From: Armigeres subalbatus
Lineage: Eukaryota > Arthropoda > Insecta > Diptera > Culicidae
Assembly (NCBI RefSeq): GCF_024139115.2
Contig: NC_085141.1
Coordinates: 172,062,994-172,126,993, forward strand
Direction of reading: 5' to 3'
Length of the DNA stretch: 64,000 nt
Positions 21,302 to 32,856 of the stretch are shown here, piece after piece. The first letter of the stretch is position 1. Every line of letters starts with the position of its first letter. The notes under the pieces were generated by a model, which was not told the DNA's origin, did not search any database, and worked only from the letters and a program-made list of their open reading frames with translations. Position numbers and translations under genes: made by a program.

Positions 21302-21508
21302 GAACGGTCCGTTGTCTGCGGAATCCCGATCGAAATGGCTCGCGCGCGCCGAAAAGCAGCTTTCTTATATCTAATGAAGTAATTCCATTATATTTACACC
21401 TATATCAGATCACAAAGAGCGGGACTAACGGGCTTAATTTATTGAATACAAGAAAGCTGCTGTTCGGCGCGCACGAGATTTCGGGATTTCGCAGAGAGCG
21501 GTTGAACA
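21302..21508. repeat. Foldback repeat, copy 2
   Basis: Arms at about 21302-21384 and 21432-21508 are inverted copies: aatcccga, ctcg.gcgcgcc, agcagctttctt. Block order matches the copy at 13046-13286. A damaged tail (ttattgaatacaag) corresponds to the cttataatcaataaa block there. Confidence 0.65.
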
Positions 21509-21519
21509 AGATTTTACGC

Positions 21520-21822
21520 TAGGAATGGGCGTTTTTCGGAAAAATATCGATACTGCCGAATCGATGTTTTTATTATCGAAATATCGATGCCGAAAAATAT
21601 CGGCGTTGAAACATCGATATTCCGATATATCTATACGTCCGAAAAATTAAAAGCACGAGCAAAAAAATAGAAAACTTTAGATTTCCCATTTCAGATCATC
21701 GAATCACACATCAAAAATAGATATGGTCAAATATCGAACTTAATAAAATCGACACAAAATATCGATTAATCGGAGCGAAAATATCGATTCCCTATATATC
21801 GTATTGGTACTGCCCATTACTA
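21520..21822. mobile_element. hAT-type MITE, TAGGAATGGGC family, intact copy
   Basis: Termini taggaatgggc and gcccattacta are inverted, and a perfect 8-bp duplication ttttacgc flanks the element (21512-21519, 21823-21830). The interior is rich in atcgat/cgatat words. A second copy at 59925-63165 is split by a 3-kb insertion. The 8-bp TSD points to a hAT transposase in trans. Confidence 0.85.
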
Positions 21823-21830
21823 TTTTACGC

Positions 21831-22349
21831 AGAGCGGACGCAGCGCTCTGGTAGCATTTTCAAAGGAACATCATCGAATTGGTGGTGGAAGTCTGCGTTG
21901 GTGGTCGTCATTCAACCTCAACAACAAATCAAAATCTTGTGAGAAAATTCCATTTGACTGCTACTGACACCATTCATTTAAACAAACTCATTGCATCATC
22001 TCCCACCAACGCGCGCTTGTGGTTATGCTACCAAAGGACAACTTTCTGTCGTCGCCAAACGATGGTAACCCGGAAAAAAATCGATATCATTTCTAATGAC
22101 TAACGAAACAAAACCAGATAATCTTGCCAGAAAATTTCACTTTCCGTCGACGACGGCCAAATCGATGAAGACGCCACCTTAGTGAAAAATGTCGTTTAGC
22201 TGCCTTAGTTTTTCAAATGGCGCATTATTAAAAACAATAAATCTTTCCAAAATCGTCATTGTCGTTTAAACAGCCGAACAGTCTGTTTGTCTAGGTAAAC
22301 AATTTTCCCAAACCCTCTTCTTGGATAAATAGTTGTAGTCAGTAGTAGT
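21831..22349. repeat. Diverged repeat modules
   Basis: Phrases such as attttcaaaggaa, attggtggtgg, cattcaacctcaac (compare 20195-20260) and atgaagacgccacct (22165, compare 20655) show this is a rearranged relative of 20190-20700. No gene is supported. Confidence 0.5.
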
Positions 22350-22367
22350 CAGTCCTGAAAAGGACTG
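22350..22367 (-). other. Histone stem-loop-like hairpin, degenerate copy d
   Basis: On the minus strand cagtccttttcaggactg forms a 7-bp stem with a TTTC loop, like the histone element except that the first pairs are A:T and C:G rather than GG:CC. No purine-rich downstream element is visible. It lies 37 nt after the stop of the short frame at 22635-22405. Confidence 0.35.
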
Positions 22368-22404
22368 TTTGTAATTTATTCTTGAAGTCCCGCTCACTTT
22401 GCCG

Positions 22405-22635
22405 CTATAGAAAACGATGCATGTACGCTTCCATCGCGGGTGGAAGTCGAACGTTGCAAATTAATATATTTGTGTTTGGTTTCGCGCCACCTCCGATTCT
22501 GCTTATTTTTCCTTTATTCTGGACATTTTTGAGCATAATGTCTTCTAGGATTCTGATGATATCCACTGAAAGATAGACGAGTGGCTTCAGTGGCGGTGCA
22601 GCCGATGAGTCGTTCCTTTTCCATGGCTTGTTCAT
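22405..22635 (-). CDS. Hypothetical small ORF upstream of a histone-like hairpin
   Basis: From the ATG at 22635 there are 76 codons; the frame is open a little further upstream. The product has a basic N-terminal part (KPWKRND), a predicted amphipathic helix around residues 19-40 (VYLSVDIIRILEDIM), a basic GK.SRIGGG segment and a C-terminal MEAYMHRFL. I do not recognise it. A faint resemblance to the second helix of a histone fold was considered because a histone-like hairpin follows the stop by 37 nt, but the residues do not match any core histone. It lies within a repeat-rich region and may be chance. Confidence 0.2.
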   Translation of the reverse strand: MNKPWKRNDSSAAPPLKPLVYLSVDIIRILEDIMLKNVQNKGKISRIGGGAKPNTNILICNVRLPPAMEAYMHRFL

Positions 22636-22859
22636 CCAACTGGGAGCTACTTTCAGTTTCTTGATTCGGTTGACCTCCGAGCAGTTTGCACAATGCTAAT
22701 AAATTGACACAAATTATGATGAAAATACCCTCTATTTCGTATAGCTACGTAGTCCTACGTCACCTTTGCGTACAACCCGATTGGGCTGCACCTTTGAGTT
22801 TTTAATTTTCAAACTGTCACTTTTAAGTTTAATTCTCTAAATGAGACAGACCCTTTAAG

Positions 22860-23883
22860 TTAGGCTTTGGTCCGATTCGCGAATTAAAATCAAATTAAAA
22901 TTAAAAATGAAAGTTCAATTATTTTCAAATAACCCTGCCCGCATAGCAAGATTACTTTTGACCAGGAATCGTAATTCTCATTTCATACTCACGAGCAGAG
23001 AATGCTCCCTCATGCTGATTTTCGCCGAGAAATTGGAAATATACTGTGTATCAAGTGTGATATCACAAAATAAAATTTGATATCGAAAAATTGCATTTAT
23101 TACTGCTAATTGCTTTTAAATAAATTGCTCCTAGAATTTTTGAGAAGAGTTTTAAAAAAATCCCGTATGCTTCCCCGTGCAGTTTATTTTAAATATCATC
23201 CTTCGACTTCTTCTTCTTCTTCATGCAACCTTCATTTGCCAGTCGGTTTTCGGGAAAAGAAAAAAGGTGTGATGAGAGATAACAATTTCTCCCTCACCAC
23301 TAGTGCCGCGAAAAGTTGATAATTGCTCGTTTTCTCACTTCTTTCTTCCTTTTCGTGCCATCACCAATTGCAAAAAGAGTGGCCTTTATGGAACAAACAA
23401 CCTAATCCCTATACATGCAGTCGATGTGGTGGTATGGCTATAGTGATCGCATCTCACAGCCATTTTTGTTGATGTTCTAGGTTCGAATCTCGTTGCAGTC
23501 ATACATTTTTTGTAATTATTTACCGAAAATTTTCGCGAAAAGTGGTTGAGACGTAAAAGTGATGAGACGAAAAAAGAAATTCATCAAGAAGGCACGATTT
23601 TCGCTTATCTTCTAGGTTCGCTCTAGAGAAAAAAGGGGTAGGGGAAAGATGTTTTTCACTTGGCGAAAAAAGATTCTTCTCCGACCCGAAAATCGCTTGA
23701 TTACGTCTCGCCGAAACGAAAAGTACGAACCCTGCTTTTGACAAATATTGAATCATTTTTAATAGATGTTTTGTTGGTCTTGCTTGGTAGCAGCCAATCT
23801 TATGACCGGGGGATTTCACAATTTCCGAACTGTTATTTTTAAGTTTAATTTGATTTTAATTCGCGAATCGGTCCAAAGCCTTA
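22860..23883. mobile_element. 1-kb TIR element (ttaggctttggtccgattcg ends)
   Basis: The ends are ~40-bp inverted repeats: ttaggctttgg.ccgattcg, then cgaattaaaatcaaatta on each side. The sequence just inside the left end (aaataaccctgcc, agattacttttgac) resembles the inside of the left end at 19441, so the two families are related. The interior has no transposase. It abuts the right end of the possible 3.4-kb element. Confidence 0.7.
23430..23510 (+). other. Possible tRNA-derived promoter relic
   Basis: An A-box-like tggctatagtgatcgc and a B-box-like aggttcgaatct stand about 45 nt apart, the spacing seen in tRNA genes and SINEs, and T-rich sequence follows. Acceptor and anticodon stems do not pair well, so this is not a functional tRNA. 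Confidence 0.3.
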
Positions 23884-25785
23884 GTATCATAATATTTGTT
23901 TTATAACATGGGTTTTTCATTGTGGTTATTTTCAGTTGAATCCAGGACCGAAATATTTAAAAAATGGAAACAAATATATCTCAAATATCCAAGACCCCTA
24001 CTTTGAAAGAGCTTTTCGATACGCTATTGGTTCACCATAATAACCGGTGAAGTAGGTGTGGGCACTATTTCTTTGGGACAGATGGCGCTGCGTGCAATTT
24101 CTGAATCTGCCAGCAAGATCGCCTCAAAATAAGGTTATAGCAGGAAAACTGACTTTGCGGCTTCAGATATGACTGTGCGGTTACAATTTAATCCATTCTC
24201 GTTACACCTCCCTTGTTGCCGCAACCTGAACAACGGACCAACCCAACTATGGAGGCTGCTGCTGCTGCTACTGTGGCGGACTATGACTATGGTCGAACCG
24301 AGAGTGCGATAGCGCTTCAACCATTCAAACGCGGTTTCTGGCGTTGGGAAGTCGGTAGGTCCATGGTCACTGTGGAGAAACTCCATACTAAGTGGTCACA
24401 AGTATTAACAATCTAATAGGAAGAAGTAAAAGAAAAGGTAAGATCCTTCATCCTACAGTTTCGATTGATGGTCGCAATGCATGTGTTCTTGTGCTTGCTG
24501 GTGATGTTTCGACAGAAATTCGGGATTTTTTGTGACACCTGTTGAATCCAACCCTTTAAAGCTATTTAAGGTTTTTACCGCAAGCATTCCCAGGAGAGTT
24601 TATGGCGGATACATTCAACTCGTTTTGCAACAACGATTGTACCACACAGCATTAGAATGGAAGAATAGTCGTCTACCGCACGATTTTTGATGATGTTTTG
24701 GATTAAAATTTATTTAGACATACACATAGCCATCTTTCGTCATGTATTCCAAAAAGGACAGTAGGGCATATCCTGATACGGCTGTTATACTGTTAAACAA
24801 GAACTCAAAAAACTTTTTTTTATGAAGAGCACGCTGATCACGTGATGATAATGTATTTTAAAACATATTATTCAAACGATCGTAGAGAAAAGTGTTATCC
24901 AGATAGTGTTATCCACTTCTGCAGTATGAAAATATTTATAAGGAAACTTCCATAACATTTGAAATTTGATGTTTTACTTTTGGTTTGATATTGACCACCT
25001 CCAGTCCGACAGTGGAATCGGAGGGTGTCGGTTTGGTTGATGGACTACGTTGTGGGGGTGGGAGTGTTTGCAAAATTATGGCTTCATGGTCACAGACTGC
25101 TTGGCCGAGCTTGTGTTACGTCAGGATGGAGGTAGTATGCACCAATCGGAGAGAAAATAGCTGAAGGTGGTTTGAAAGCTGGGAAATTTATATACACGTA
25201 CATTTGATCTCCGCACCAACGTACCCCGCCAGTCCGCCGTAGTTGTATGAATAGATATTTGATGGCCGATGAAATTATCATTCCGACAGATGGTGGAACT
25301 AGCGCTGCTACTATCTATGATTGGCAAATGCTGCTAGCTGGGGGATACTGGTGGGCCACAATTTAGTTTATTTATGGTAAAATCAGAGGTTTCACCCCGC
25401 GAGCACAAATCGGAAATCGATCATCGGTTTACTTGAATTTACGACGAGATGATTGGACAGAGAACGGAACTGGTTGATGATTTGATGCAAATTGTATGTA
25501 TGGCAAAATGAAGCCAATTTGAGATTAACGTTTTACTTACTGGAAATTAAATAGAAATCTGCTTCGGGGGTCTGAATTTCTCAATTCGCATCATGCATCA
25601 AGCGAAAGTTTACGTTTACTTCGTATGATGATTGAGATGGTTATAATTAAGGTTCGACATAAGGTCTATCGAGTGATTACGCGATTTAGTAAATATTGGC
25701 CTGCCATATGTTTTCAGGTTCAGGCGGTTATACGAGGTCACTCAACACAAATCGACTATGCATCGACCTTGCTTTCATGAGGGGC
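23884..25785. other. No recognisable feature (possible unique spacer)
   Basis: Nearly 2 kb with no LINE, SINE or TIR pair that I can see and only short frames without domains. This is one of the better candidates for single-copy sequence in the window. Confidence 0.5.
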
Positions 25786-25789
25786 TACA

Positions 25790-26655
25790 GCTCTTTCTCA
25801 ATTAACCTACACCTAATGGAGAATCGATCCTGGGCCAATCGCTTCCAGTCGCTTTGAACGTTGAACAGTTCCTCTTCAACTGCAAAAAGGCATCGTGTAC
25901 CCGGCCTTCCACGAAGTCTACGGCCTCTTCCGGGTTATCTACTGAACATTATCTTCGCTTGACGCTCTTCCGGAATACGAACAACGTGTCCCGCTCACCG
26001 TAGTCTGCCATGTTGTATAAGCTTAACAATAACCAGCCCTTTATACACCTGGTACAACTCGTGATTCATGCGACGCAGCCAGATGCCATTCTCGTTATTA
26101 CCGCCGAGTATTGTCCGCAGCATCTTACGCTCAGTTCGCAATAAACCCGATTCGTAGTTGTAATACGCCTTTTCAACTCGCGGGTAACATCTTTATCGCA
26201 CGTCACTAATGCTCCTAATGTAATGGGTTGTAATGCCAATAAGAAGAGAAGAAGAAGAAGAACCATTACACTTTGTTTCGATCCGTCCAACGTTACACGA
26301 ATCAGCCGTATCAGTTTCGCCGGAAAACCATGTTCTAGCTATATTTGCCATAATTAATTTCGTTTCCCTGAATCGTACGCCGAATTGGACTCTCGGAATT
26401 TATCAAGGATTTGTCTCAGGGTAAACATTTGATCCGTCGTTGATCGCCCTCACGAAAACCTGCCTGGTATTCGCCGACGAAAAACTCTTCAAGCGGTCTC
26501 AATCCGTTGAACAGAATACGGGACATGATTTTGTACGCCTAATTAAGGAGGGTTATTCCTCGATAATTGACGCACTCCAGTCTGTGCCTTTTCTTAAAGA
26601 GAGGGCAAATGAGGCCGTTCAACCAGCTAGTAGGCAAAATGGTGCTCATCTTGAA
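25790..26655 (-). pseudogene. RTE-like LINE family A, degraded 3' part
   Basis: This is a decayed copy of the element at 36738-40312. The left half (25795-26200) matches its C-terminal coding end, and the right half (26270-26620) matches the part around the reverse transcriptase core (38040-38395). Missing in between are the FADD region and neighbours. The junction near 26220-26262 holds ttgtaatgccaataagaag followed by a GAA run, which is a SINE 3' tail, so a 5'-truncated SINE probably landed there. Stops and indels abound. Confidence 0.75.
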
Positions 26656-27334
26656 CGTAAGTAAAAAAATGTACTTAATGTCCTCGTGAAGTTGGCTTTC
26701 AAAGATGCTTCGAAAAGTAGAAGCCTTTGCTCAGGAAGGCAAATATCAATGAAAGCATTGATGTTGCATGTAAGTATATTTTCCAGCCAATTAATTCTGA
26801 ACAAGTATTTTTGGGACAGACGAGAGCAAGTATGAACTAGAAATCTCAAGTAGATGGAAAATACCTAGTTTTTATGAAGCTGAGCGACTAGTGCAAAAAT
26901 ATTCAAGCAACCGCTAAGCTTGAAGATGGATGGTGTGGGGATGATTTCCTCGGAAAGGAGATAGTAATATTGATAGAATTGATGGTAAAGACGATCAAAT
27001 GGATGAATAAGGGTGTTCATTTTTCAATATGAAATGACCCAAAACAATATGAAATGACCCAAAAACACACTTTCGCAAAACAATATTTTCATTTAAAAAT
27101 GACCATTCCCGGCTCATAACGCCATCGAGAATCCCTGAGTCATTCTGAATGACAGTCTCCTGAAAAAATATGGATAACTTTTAACGGCTTAAAACTCTAT
27201 TCGGATAACAACCACACTGTTTTAGCATTCACATTAAATTCACAATTTTCATTAGTATAGCAACACAATCAACCAAAAATTTCAGCATACGATTTTCATT
27301 TGAAACAGCACATTATAGTTGCCTAAAATTTGAT
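26656..27334. other. No recognisable feature
   Basis: Unassigned sequence. A short direct duplication (caatatgaaatgaccca) occurs at about 27028 and 27047. Nothing else is supported. Confidence 0.5.
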
Positions 27335-27560
27335 AGTGATTCAGCCAAATCGCACCAAGCGCCAAAGAAAAATTACACACTTTTCTGCCCAAGCTTTTAT
27401 TTGGGCGATTTAATTAACCGCAAATCGTATCGGATCCTATAACTGAGGATATCCTACAAAAAATGTACACATGAATTTATATGAAACGATTTCCGTTGTC
27501 TAAGATATTACAAGTCAGTCAAAAAGTCACTTGGTGCGGTCTGATAGAACCCCGACCAAA
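27335..27560. mobile_element. MITE, TGGYCGGGG family (copy 2, left end damaged)
   Basis: The interior (aaatcgcaccaagcg, acaagtcagtcaaaaag) and the right end (gaaccccgacca) match the copy at 18587-18834. The left end has lost its ggtcgggg block. It has no coding content. Confidence 0.7.
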
Positions 27561-27625
27561 TGATTTATAGTGAATAATGCACTAACCTTTCATGGGCTGA
27601 AAAAGCATTCACCACCAGAGCTAAG

Positions 27626-27908
27626 GACCCTCCTTAGCTGTGCGGTAAGATGCGCGGCTACAGAGCTATACCATGCTGAGGTTGGGTTCGACTCCCGGTC
27701 CGGTCTAGAAAATTTTTGGGTGGCAAATTTTCTCGATTTCCCTGGGCATAAAAGTATCATCGTGTTAACCTCCTGATATACAAATGCAAAAAAGGTAACT
27801 TTACTTAGAAACATCGCAATTAATAACTATGGAAGAACGTAATGAAGCTGCGAGGCGGCAATGTCCCAGTGGGGTTGTATTGCCAATGAAGAAGAAGAAG
27901 AAGAAGAT
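27626..27908 (+). mobile_element. tRNA-derived SINE with GAA tail
   Basis: An A-box-like tagctgtgcgg (27635-27645) and a B box gggttcgactccc (27684-27696) form the tRNA-related head. The body contains tcccagtggggttgtattgc and the tail is a GAA run. The repeat agagctaag at 27617-27625 and 27909-27917 is the target duplication. The same family occurs at 60935-61236 (minus) and 52081-52322. Confidence 0.85.
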
Positions 27909-27917
27909 AGAGCTAAG

Positions 27918-28203
27918 AATATGAAAATTTGCAGAATTTTTTTTTGTCTTTTTTCGCAAGACATTCAGCTCCAGGCTGGCTCGTCTCGAATTTGCAGAAC
28001 ATAAAACCTATTTCTCTCAAGTCTTTCGATGCCATTAGAGAATGTGCCTAATTATTATTGTTTTTGACTACTTGGCGTAATAACCAAAAGTAAGCAAGCC
28101 GTCTGGGGGCATAATTTTGGATAGAACTTCAATATATGAAGATTTACAACGGTTGTGCTCAAACACTGCATATACCGTAGGGCTTAAATTTTAAAATGAC
28201 TAT
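27918..28203. other. No recognisable feature
   Basis: Short spacer between a SINE and a MITE; nothing is supported. Confidence 0.5.
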
Positions 28204-28420
28204 AAAGGACAAGCCTTCCGGAATCAAAAGCTAATTCCCCTCGTACTTTCAGGGGCACCCCATTCAGTACTGAAGCAACGGACAACTGTCACTTTTAGCT
28301 TTGCAGCGTCGCATGCGTGAAAAAATAAAAATGACAGTTGTGCGTTGATTGCGTATCGAGTGGTGTTCCCTGTGAAAACGTGAGTGAAATTAGTTTTGGA
28401 TTCCGGGAGACTTGCCCTTA
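28204..28420. mobile_element. MITE with TIR aagg.caagyctyccggaatc
   Basis: Left end aaaggacaagccttccggaa and right end ttccgggagacttgccctta are inverted repeats that continue through tc.aaa.ctaat. The 217-bp element has no ORF of note. Confidence 0.7.
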
Positions 28421-28474
28421 AAACGTTAGAACATATTTTAGTCAAAAATTATTTATTTGTTCGTGTATTGATAA

Positions 28475-28639
28475 AGGGTCGTACACTTATTACGTAAGCA
28501 ATTTTTCTGGGTTTTTCAACCCCCTCCCCCCATGTAAGATTTTTTTTTCATACAAATGATTTTTTATTTATATGGAACATAAGATATTGACCGACCTCCC
28601 TCCCTCCATAAGTGCTTACGTAATATGTGTACGGCCCCT
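28475..28639. mobile_element. MITE with TIR gggtcgtacacttattacgt
   Basis: Inverted ends cgtacacttattacgtaagc and gcttacgtaatatgtgtacg enclose a C-rich block (ccccctcccccc) on the left and cctccctccctcc on the right. It is a compact non-coding element of a type common in insects. Confidence 0.75.
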
Positions 28640-30074
28640 AAGCAGCCTAACATATAATTTTTAAAATACGTGTTTTAAAAGTTTTCAATATAACATTATT
28701 AATAACATTTTAGAACCTACGTGATGAACTTATTATAAACCAAATAAAAAATCACAGAAACAATGAAAAAAAAAAAGATTTAGAATCATTTTAAAATATA
28801 CTTCCTATACTTCATCATATTAAAATATCGTGATTTCACGCACACGTCTGTCTTCATGGATACTAAGGGACACTTTTACGAACCGTGAAATTTCCCACCA
28901 AAATACAGAATCGAAATACTTTATCGAAAACATGTTCATTTCCGGTTTATAAGAATCATAAATGCTTATATTTTGTATATACGGTGTATCAGTCAGTAAG
29001 TTTCTGTGTATAATTGTAAACTTTACGTTGAATGGCTTAAGTATCCGGCACTGGGGGATTTCTCCCCCACATCATATTTTCCGCTGTCTAATTTCTGGTT
29101 GTGTAATTCGATGATAATGATGTCGATGGCGAGTACCATTTCAAAGTGAAAACAGCACATTTTGTTCCGTTCATGATGCACATTTTTTCCTCAATTCCTC
29201 AACGGAATTGCGCCAAACAGTTTCGTTCACCTTGTGGAGTCTGTCCTATTTCGTCTAGCTGCGAAAATATATTTGTAGATTTTGTTCTGCACATTTCAAC
29301 GGATCACGCAACATTGGGAACCGACAAAGGAAGGACAAAGAAAACCGGAAAGGAAAAGTTTTGTCCAGAAAAAGAAAGAACTGAAGTTTAAGCCATCACG
29401 TTGGGGAAATATAGTTAACCGTATTATCGTTGAAGTTTTCAGCAATTATACATCGTCTTAGGGTTCGGCATGTGACGTGATGACGATGAGCTTTCCCAGT
29501 ACGGCACCGGCACAAAGAAAGGAAACCGTTTTTACATTTCTTTATTTTCAGTTCCCGGTGGTGTTTTCATTGCATTCCCCATGGCAATGGAAAATTTAAT
29601 TCACTCCTCGGAACTGCAAGGCTTGGCGTGTGCTGTTGCTGTATAGCTCTAACGCTAGATCTAGGTGTTCAGATACGTTTTATTGCTGCGCTGCACGTTG
29701 CCCACGCAAATCAAAGAAAGAAGATCCTGTTTCTCAAGTTTCTAGTAGATTACGACCATACTTTAGCCTGAAGGAGAAAGTTTCATCACGGTGTAAAGTT
29801 TCTGCTTCCCATGCAAAATATTACTGCTTGATAAATAATTCACTACGGCAAAAAAGATATCCACTTGATGATCCGAGTTATTGCGAGAAATAGAATGTTT
29901 AAAACGAACACCAGAAAACAGCAACTTGTGGTCAAGATGCAATCAAATTGCGTCGAGCTAATATTAGCACACTTCATTGAGACTAGCATTAGCATTGAGT
30001 AATTCGCACAAATTCGTAGGTGGTACTGTTTGTATGAGAGTAGCATCACTTTCATCCGTTTACCACAGATATTG
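28640..30074. other. Mostly unassigned; short A-tailed retroposed end near 28720
   Basis: At about 28718-28778, gtgatgaacttattataaac followed by an A-rich run matches the small insertion at 42529-42587, so it is probably a severely 5'-truncated LINE 3' end. The remainder, including frames near 29146 and 29630, shows no domain I recognise and may be single-copy spacer. Confidence 0.45.
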
Positions 30075-30856
30075 ATTAGGGATAAGGGTATGCGATAACA
30101 CACTTTTTCCTAACGAAACGAAACGAAACGAAATTTAAAATGTCTATGTTGATTCGGATCGAAACGAAACGAAATATAGATTTCTTTCGAGACTTCGAAA
30201 CGATACGAAATCAAGGTTCATTTAATTCGAAATTTTTCGAAACGAAACGAAATTTTGATTTTTTTATTCCGCGGAATTTTTATTGAATTGGTTTTACATG
30301 ATGTACGCAATTCTGATTCCACTTTTTCGAAGAACTGTTTTGCGACCGAAAGAGTTATAATAACTGAAGAGGCAATCTATGATAGGTCGGGACGAGCCAG
30401 CCAGGGCTGAAAGTATCGCTAATAAAGACAAAAAAAAATCTATGATAAATCGTCACATTCTCTCCGCATATACCATTGGCGATAAGGCAATATCCCAGCA
30501 TTTTTGCCGCTTTCAAAGGAATTCATCGTGGAGCGTGTGCCTCCGAATCTAATCAATTTTATATCCGTTTTATATCAGTAAGTATACGGATTCAAATTTC
30601 GTTTAAAACCTTAGTTCACCTAAGAATTATGTAATTATATGCTGAACCTTACTTCATATTGTCTTGTCTGCGTGGTTTTACAGTATTGACTTAGTCAAAA
30701 TTTGAAAAAGATTGCTTAGATTTTTTTATTTAGTTGGATACTTAATTATGTATCCACATCTGCCAGGCGTATACGCAGTTATAGAATTGATATTACTAGA
30801 TCAAATTAAAAAAGGGCGTATCTGCCAAAATTTATTCCTCCTTATTCTTCGTCTAC

Positions 30857-30935
30857 ACTGCCGCTAACCGCAAGTCGAGCACATCTGTATATGGACGCCA
30901 TATACAGATGTGCTCGACTTGCGGTTAGCGGCAGT
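30857..30935. repeat. Perfect 79-bp palindrome
   Basis: Two 38-nt arms, starting actgccgctaaccgcaagtc, are exact reverse complements around the 3-nt loop acg. A second, slightly damaged copy is at 34435-34509. Such a hairpin could be a tiny foldback element or the seed of hairpin RNA. It has no ORF. Confidence 0.85.
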
Positions 30936-32046
30936 ACATATATAGCATACATTTGCTCACTAGAAGAATCCTGTGCACCTTTCTAAAATGCACAAACAGG
31001 GTGTCTACTCATCTGTAAAAACGAAATTCCCTGAATTTTCCAGGTTTTTTCTAGGTGTTTTACATTATTTTCCAGGTAAAAACAAACGTGCCATATATAG
31101 ATTTTAGCAGCAAAATAATCAATTCAAAAAAGTAAATATCGCAAAAAATATTTTTGAATAATTTTTTGGTAGCCTTACATAAATAATGTTGTAAATTACT
31201 TAATTACTTAACTCCTCCAGGAATTTCTTCGCAAGTTCACCCTGAAATTGCTTCAGCCATTCAATCAAAATTCCTTCAGGAATCACATAGAAAATTCTTC
31301 CAGGTATTCCTTTGAAAATTTCTCAATAGGTTCCATCGGAAAATTCTCCGGATTTTAAGAATTGCTTAAGAACTTCATCCAGGATTTAATTTGAGAATTT
31401 CTTTGCTAAAACTTTAGAAAACATCTCAAGGAATTGTTCCAGAGATTCCCTTAGCATTTGGCGATTACTTTACGATTTTTTAAATTCTTTTAGGTGTTTG
31501 TTCAAAAATGTCTTGTGAAAATCCCACGGAAATACCCTTAAAAAATACTTTGCAGATTTCTTCAGATATTCTTCTATTTTTTTTGGAATTTCTTTGGAAA
31601 TTTGATTAAGAATTCTTTTGGAAATTTCTTTGAATTTTATTTCAGCTTTTTTCCTCTTTTAAGAAACTTAAGAAAACTTCTCAAGGAAATGTTCCATAAT
31701 ACCTTCTTAATGTCGTGGGCTATTTTTGGGGCATTTTATACTTAACATCCTTTATGCCTAACGTACTCATGCCTAACGTCCTTAAACCTATTCGCGTGAC
31801 AAACATTTAGTTAGTTACAAGCATCTAATTTGCTTGGACCTAGCAGCTAAGGTACCGATACTATAAATGTCAAACGGCCACTAGTGTTCTATTATTGCTT
31901 TACTGTAAAAACCTTCGGAAAATACTTCGGATATTCTTTTGAAATTCCTTGGGATTTTCGAGGAACTTATTCAGAAAAATCTTGAGGAAAACTTTAGGAA
32001 ACACCTGGAGGAGCAAAAACCCTTCACAAATCACTTTACACTGTTT

Positions 32047-32405
32047 GCCTTTCTCGTACAACAAAGTTGTACCGAAAGGCTATCATTTCACTCCATAATC
32101 GAACTTTTTATAGAAGTCTCTGAGAACCATGATGCTATATACCAATCGGCTCAGCTCGTCGATTTGAACAAATGTCTGTGCGTGTGTGTGTGCACACGAA
32201 AACCGAAAGACATTAGCCACTTTTCATATAGTAATTCTTAACCGATTTTCTCGCAACAAGTTGCCTTCGACAGGGGACAAAGCCTTGTTGATCACTATTG
32301 AATTTGATAACGATCGATTATTGCGTTTAAAAGTTATTAAGAAAATGGAATCTAACTATATAAGCGCCTTATAAGGTTGGTGTCTTGGCGAAATACGAGA
32401 AAGGC
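32047..32405. mobile_element. Repeat with TIR gcctttctcgta
   Basis: The 12-bp ends gcctttctcgta and tacgagaaaggc are perfect inverted repeats. The first bases continue caacaaagttgtac, itself a small palindrome. I recognise this opening as a very common mosquito interspersed repeat; the tail ccaccactcggtgaatta has a relative at 44522-44545 (caccgctaggtggatta). It is non-coding. Confidence 0.65.
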
Positions 32406-32856
32406 AGTATCACCACTCGGTGAATTAAGTCGGTTTTTTTTTAAATCCCCTCAGGTTCCCTTTCGGGAATTTCTTAAAGAATTCTTTTCGGTCTTCATCT
32501 TGGAAATTCCTCCAGAAATAATTGAGAAAATAGCTAATCATTCTTATAGACACTCTTTTAGTGATATCTTTGAAAAATTCCTTGAAAAACTGATCCCGAA
32601 ATTCCTTCGGAAGTTCTTCTAGGAATTGCTTTGAAAAATCCTAACTAATTTAGTATTTTTTAATATATTCATTCATAAAGAATTTCTGAGGGAATACTCA
32701 AAAAAAAATTACAAAGTAATCCCTTATTGATGTCCTGAATAAATTCCTAGATTTCACCAAGAATAGCTTCGGAAATTCTCCAGGAATTCTTTTGAAGATG
32801 GCAAAACGTTTTTTTGCGGAACAACGATCCATCATTTTCAATAGATTTGATTGGTA

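Larger units (their letters stand above)
19441..22855. mobile_element. Possible 3.4-kb TIR element (tagggtctgtctcattt ends)
   Basis: The left end agggtctgtctcattt plus gaattaaact is found inverted at 22826-22855 (aaatgagacagaccct). Both ends are followed inward by a gacgtaggactacgt motif (19604-19618; 22744-22760 region), so the inverted similarity may extend over 200 bp. Between them lie repeat blocks, a tRNA-like head, a foldback repeat, a hAT-type MITE and histone-type signals. I cannot exclude two independent insertions of a smaller repeat in opposite orientation; the TSD is unclear. Confidence 0.5.

Noticed and set aside
30105..30270. CRISPR-like or regulatory array of cgaaacgaaa words
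   Set aside because: The words are irregularly spaced, mirrored at the far end of a transposon-like insertion, and the host is a eukaryote.
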